The notes below the pieces were generated by a model. That model searched no databases, was not told the DNA's origin, and saw only the letters and a list, made by a program, of their open reading frames with translations. Positions 61,264 through 64,000 of a stretch of 64,000 bases of DNA are shown piece after piece. Positions within the stretch are counted from its first letter, which is position 1; every line of letters begins with the position of its first letter. This DNA comes from Fusobacterium necrogenes (lineage in GTDB: Bacteria; Fusobacteriota; Fusobacteriia; Fusobacteriales; Fusobacteriaceae): the NCBI RefSeq assembly GCF_900450765.1, contig NZ_UGGU01000003.1, positions 868,001 through 932,000 of the forward strand, given 5' to 3'. The translations under genes were made by a program, and so were the position numbers.

Positions 61264-61989
61264 TTAAAAGACTTCACTTCCTAATTCAATTTGTAATCTT
61301 CTATACTTACAATACAAAAATCTAATATACTCATATTCAAAAGGAGAACCTGTCTGATGGTATTCAAAAGGAATTCCAGCTCTTTTATCAATTGCATAAA
61401 GAATAGAAACACTTGTATTATTTAATATATCTAAATCACTTGTATAATATAGCATCCCTCTACTAAAAATATCAACTCCCATTCCAAAAGCATCTCTTAA
61501 AGAACTTGGACCTAAAATTGGTAAAATCAAATATGGTCCCTTTCTTACGCCATAATGGGCTAGAGTAAGTCCAAAATCTTCATACGGTTTCGGCATTCCC
61601 ATATTAGATGCTACATCTACAATCCCCCCAATTCCCACAGCACTATTCATAGTAAATCTTCCGATTGCTCTCATTGCCTTTTTTATTTTCAATTGGAGAA
61701 GAGAATTACCTGTCGTAGAAATATTTTGTGCATTATTAAAGAAATTTTTCACTCCTTTTCTCAACAATTCTGGAGTAATAGCTCTATAAAATTTTACTGA
61801 AGGTAAGAATATATACTTATCAAACTGATAGTTGAAGTAATAGATTCTTCTATTGATAGGCTCCAATGGGTCATACACCTCAAAATATTCAAAAGAGTTA
61901 TCTATATTTTTTACTTCCTCACTCTCTTTAGAAAAAGTTGTGATAGATAAAATCAACATAAATATAATAATTAATCTATTTATTTTCAT
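61264..61989 (-). CDS. MlaA/VacJ-like outer-membrane lipid asymmetry protein without lipobox
   Basis: A 241-aa MlaA-family protein. MlaA removes phospholipids from the outer leaflet of the outer membrane. Family motifs: YDPLEPINRRIYYFNYQFDK, NFFNNAQNISTTGNSLLQ, GRFTMNSAVGIGGIVDVAS and GPYLILPILGPSSLRDAFG. The N-terminal signal (MKINRLIIIFMLILSITTFS) has no cysteine, so unlike E. coli MlaA it is apparently not a lipoprotein. The start overlaps the end of the alpha/beta hydrolase gene by 14 bp, so the two are translationally coupled. Confidence 0.85.
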   Translation of the reverse strand: MKINRLIIIFMLILSITTFSKESEEVKNIDNSFEYFEVYDPLEPINRRIYYFNYQFDKYIFLPSVKFYRAITPELLRKGVKNFFNNAQNISTTGNSLLQLKIKKAMRAIGRFTMNSAVGIGGIVDVASNMGMPKPYEDFGLTLAHYGVRKGPYLILPILGPSSLRDAFGMGVDIFSRGMLYYTSDLDILNNTSVSILYAIDKRAGIPFEYHQTGSPFEYEYIRFLYCKYRRLQIELGSEVF

Positions 61990-63253
61990 ACTCTACATCT
62001 CCTTTTTCTAAAAAATCTAACATAACTTTTACATTAGGAGTAAAAAACATATTTCCACAGTGCCCTCCGTATGGATAAATTATCAATCTATCATTAAAAG
62101 TTGCCTTTAAAAACTCTATATCTTCACTATCTAATATCAATTCATCAGCATTGGTAACAGCCATTATTTTAGGAGTATTTTTTAAATAATCCTCTATATA
62201 GTTTAATCTAGCCTTTATCAATAAATCCTCTAACTCTAACTCTTTTCCTAACTTTTCTTGATAATATGGTAAAGCTAATCTCTCAATATACTCTTCAAAA
62301 GTTGCAAAATTAATTTTTTTAAAATTTTCAAACATAGGAGTAAATTTTCCAACTGGTTCTTTTACATAGACTCCTCTATTATTTAACACATCTACTATAT
62401 AGTTTAAATCAATAGAAGTCAATCTAAAAGCTCCACCTATAAGCTGCTCCATCTCCTTATCACTCAATTGTTTTTGTGAAAATATCTTGTAAATTGTTTC
62501 TACATCAACAGAAGAATACTCTGGTAATGTATTACTTACAACTGTATCTATTATATTCTCTATCATTTGAGATATCTTTTCTGCCCTCTCTTCTTCAGGA
62601 AAATACATATATTTATCCAATTTTTGTGCAGATTTATATAGATCCACAGCTGGATTTATCATAAATACTCTTTTAAAATTAAAATCTTTTTCCCTTTCAT
62701 CTATCCATGATAGTATTCCAGCCTCTGTTCCACCAAGACTATATCCTACTAGATAATAGTCACTAACCTCCACCTTATCAGAAATTTTTTTATTAATCTC
62801 TTTCATTACTTTGTAGATATCCTCTGAATCTTCTACTATCATTCCTGGCATCTTGCTTGTAGAAGCATTGATGACAAAGTTGCTATTCATAGGAGAAGAG
62901 ATAGATACTACATGATAGCCAGCATCATAGAAAATTCTCTGAAAATACTCCATTCTTATTGAATTATGAGCTGACCCTGTCCCTGCTAATAAGAATACTA
63001 AGGGAGCTTTTTTATTTTGAGAAACTAATGAAAACTTAAATCCTTCATTATACCAAAAATGCTCTGGTATATCCTTTTTTTGAGACAATTTTATTTTATA
63101 TTCTTTCACCGGAACTTCTTTGCTAACACCTTCGATCATAAGCGTTGAACTTCCCAATATTGTCGCCATATTAGGATTTTTAATCGGATAATTATATTCA
63201 GCAAAAGTCAGAAATGAAAAAAACAAAAATATTACAAATAAATATTTTTTCAT
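61976..63253 (-). CDS. Secreted alpha/beta hydrolase coupled to mlaA
   Basis: A 425-aa protein with a signal peptide (MKKYLFVIFLFFSFLTFAEY). The alpha/beta-hydrolase core has LVFLLAGTGSAHNS, nucleophile elbow VGYSLGGTEA, a late Asp in VTNADELIL, and the His in YGGHCGNMF, so the Ser-Asp-His triad looks complete. A long helical insertion (about 205-330) lies between them. The overlap with the MlaA-like gene suggests an envelope lipid role, such as a periplasmic lipase or esterase, but this is inference. Confidence 0.75.
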   Translation of the reverse strand: MKKYLFVIFLFFSFLTFAEYNYPIKNPNMATILGSSTLMIEGVSKEVPVKEYKIKLSQKKDIPEHFWYNEGFKFSLVSQNKKAPLVFLLAGTGSAHNSIRMEYFQRIFYDAGYHVVSISSPMNSNFVINASTSKMPGMIVEDSEDIYKVMKEINKKISDKVEVSDYYLVGYSLGGTEAGILSWIDEREKDFNFKRVFMINPAVDLYKSAQKLDKYMYFPEEERAEKISQMIENIIDTVVSNTLPEYSSVDVETIYKIFSQKQLSDKEMEQLIGGAFRLTSIDLNYIVDVLNNRGVYVKEPVGKFTPMFENFKKINFATFEEYIERLALPYYQEKLGKELELEDLLIKARLNYIEDYLKNTPKIMAVTNADELILDSEDIEFLKATFNDRLIIYPYGGHCGNMFFTPNVKVMLDFLEKGDVEYENK

Positions 63254-63355
63254 GTATCCTCCAAATTTCTTACATTTTCTTTATGTTTTATTGTACTTTA
63301 ATTTTTAATATTTTTCAAGTAAATAAAATAACTCAAGAATATATCTACTCTAAAT

Positions 63356-63430
63356 AATAAAGAGCAAGTAAGATTTATACAATAAAATTCAAATACTGAA
63401 TTTAAGTATTTATTCTCTACTTGCTCATTT
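63356..63430 (-). terminator. Terminator of the HU gene, AATAAAGAGCAAGTA family
   Basis: AATAAAGAGCAAGTA (63356-63370) pairs with TACTTGCTC (63418-63426), with an inner AATACT/AGTATT stem. On the minus strand it follows the HU stop codon and ends TTTATT. The arm sequence is identical to the ends of the 23.36-23.59 kb element. Confidence 0.7.
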
Positions 63431-63488
63431 AATTTTACAAAGCTCCATCATTCCTGAGTTTTATATTATTATGTAACAATTTTTAAAA

Positions 63489-63767
63489 TTATTTATTTAC
63501 CTTTTCAGATAAAGATTTTCCTGCTTTAAATTTAACAGCTTTTTTAGCTTCAACTTTCATTTCTTCACCAGTTTGAGGATTTCTACAAGTTCTAGCAGCT
63601 CTTTCTGTTACTTCAAATTTTCCAAATCCTAAGAAAGAAATTTCATCTCCTTTTGTTAAAACCTCCTCTATTGTTGCTAAAAATGCCATCGCTTTTTTTT
63701 CTGCATCAACTTTAGTTGTGAATTCCCCTTTTTCAAAATACAAATCTACAAACTCTTTTTTAGTCAT
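63489..63767 (-). CDS. hup: HU family DNA-binding protein
   Basis: A 92-aa nucleoid-associated protein with the HU signature GFGKFEVTERAARTCRNPQTGEE (quoted in part: CRNPQTGEEM) in the DNA-wrapping arm, including the conserved Pro at the arm tip. The N-terminal helices are KKEFVDLYFEKGEF and EKKAMAFLATIEEVL. HU bends DNA and compacts the chromosome. It lies downstream of polC with a good AGGAGG site, and its own terminator follows. Confidence 0.93.
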   Translation of the reverse strand: MTKKEFVDLYFEKGEFTTKVDAEKKAMAFLATIEEVLTKGDEISFLGFGKFEVTERAARTCRNPQTGEEMKVEAKKAVKFKAGKSLSEKVNK

Positions 63768-63868
63768 TTGATAATCCTCCTTATTCTTTTTAGCAATTAT
63801 TACAAGTATCGCTACTATCTTTTATACCACAACATCTCTAATTTTACAACTATTTTTCAATATTTTTT

Positions 63869-64000
63869 CTAAAAAAGGGAGATTTGATTTGTCTCATTCA
63901 ATGAGTCTATAGCCTTTATTGTCTTTAATTTATCAATTGTTGTTTGTGATGCTTTAGTTCTTCTTTTAAAATCTTCAAATGACAAAAATTTACTTTCTTC
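63869..64000 (-). CDS. polC: DNA polymerase III alpha subunit, PolC type, C-terminal end only
   Basis: The last 43 codons of a gene that enters from the right edge. The ending LNETNQISLF followed by TAG matches the typical PolC C-terminus (…NQLSLF). The preceding SFEDFKRRTKASQTTIDKLK fits the C-terminal domain of PolC. PolC is the Gram-positive-type replicative polymerase, also present in Fusobacteria. No start or active-site residues are in the window. Confidence 0.8.
   Translation of the reverse strand, partial: EESKFLSFEDFKRRTKASQTTIDKLKTIKAIDSLNETNQISLF

Overview
The window is almost certainly chromosomal DNA from a Fusobacterium (species not determined). It is strongly AT-rich and encodes outer-membrane proteins of a Gram-negative envelope (FadL/OmpP1-like porin, MlaA-like protein, RlpA-like lipoprotein). 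Its housekeeping genes are Firmicute-like: class III fructose-bisphosphatase, pyruvate phosphate dikinase with a CcpN-like regulator, AddA/AddB, PyrK plus type 1B PyrD, and the C-terminus of PolC at the right edge. Most genes lie on the minus strand. I saw no rRNA, tRNA or CRISPR array.

Layout, left to right. 0-7 kb: a partial TetR-like gene, a FadL-like porin, fbp, and a ccpN-like/ppdK operon (gluconeogenic control), with a divergent thymidine-kinase-like gene. 7.6-13.5 kb: a YitT protein, a decarboxylase-arginase fusion, then plus-strand DJ-1/PfpI, SlyD, RpiB, HIT and a small coiled-coil protein. 13.6-20.1 kb: aminotransferase, lipoprotein, SDR, RlpA, DUF368 polyprenyl-phosphate transporter, carbonic anhydrase, a small membrane protein and CvfB. 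20.2-23.2 kb: a NitT/TauT-type ABC operon with a second, degenerate ATPase. 23.2-23.8 kb: a gene-free block of nested palindromic elements. 23.8-33.7 kb: two-subunit class I fumarase, AddA, AddB, MATE and a CNNM/CorC-like protein. 33.9-37.7 kb: DMT transporter, siroheme sulfite/nitrite reductase and an eroded IS1182-type transposase. 37.7-43.2 kb: the fruR-fruK-fruA operon, with a divergent PEPCK/HPr-kinase-fold protein. 43.3-47.6 kb: carAB. 48.0-52.5 kb: a GrdX-like gene and a degenerate EAL-like gene, then MATE, HflX and a cysteine-rich protein. 52.7-58.6 kb: pyrB-pyrK-pyrD-pyrF-pyrC-pyrE. 58.9-64 kb: an orphan thiamine-type binding protein, PepV-like dipeptidase, MlaA-like protein with an alpha/beta hydrolase, HU, and the end of polC.

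The most notable signal is a matched pair of leader-peptide attenuators, one before carA and one before pyrB. Each has a sigma-70 promoter, a Shine-Dalgarno sequence, a 41-44 codon Phe/Ile/Leu-rich leader ORF, and an intrinsic terminator in which the leader stop codon is buried. This is the logic of enterobacterial pyrBI attenuation, where UTP supply sets ribosome-polymerase coupling. It would co-regulate all six steps of UMP synthesis encoded here.

Other leads are the arginase/decarboxylase fusion, an aspartate carbamoyltransferase carrying only the zinc module of PyrI, a CcpN-like regulator with two identical 15-bp operator candidates, and families of modular palindromic elements, two of which sit inside the pyr operon.
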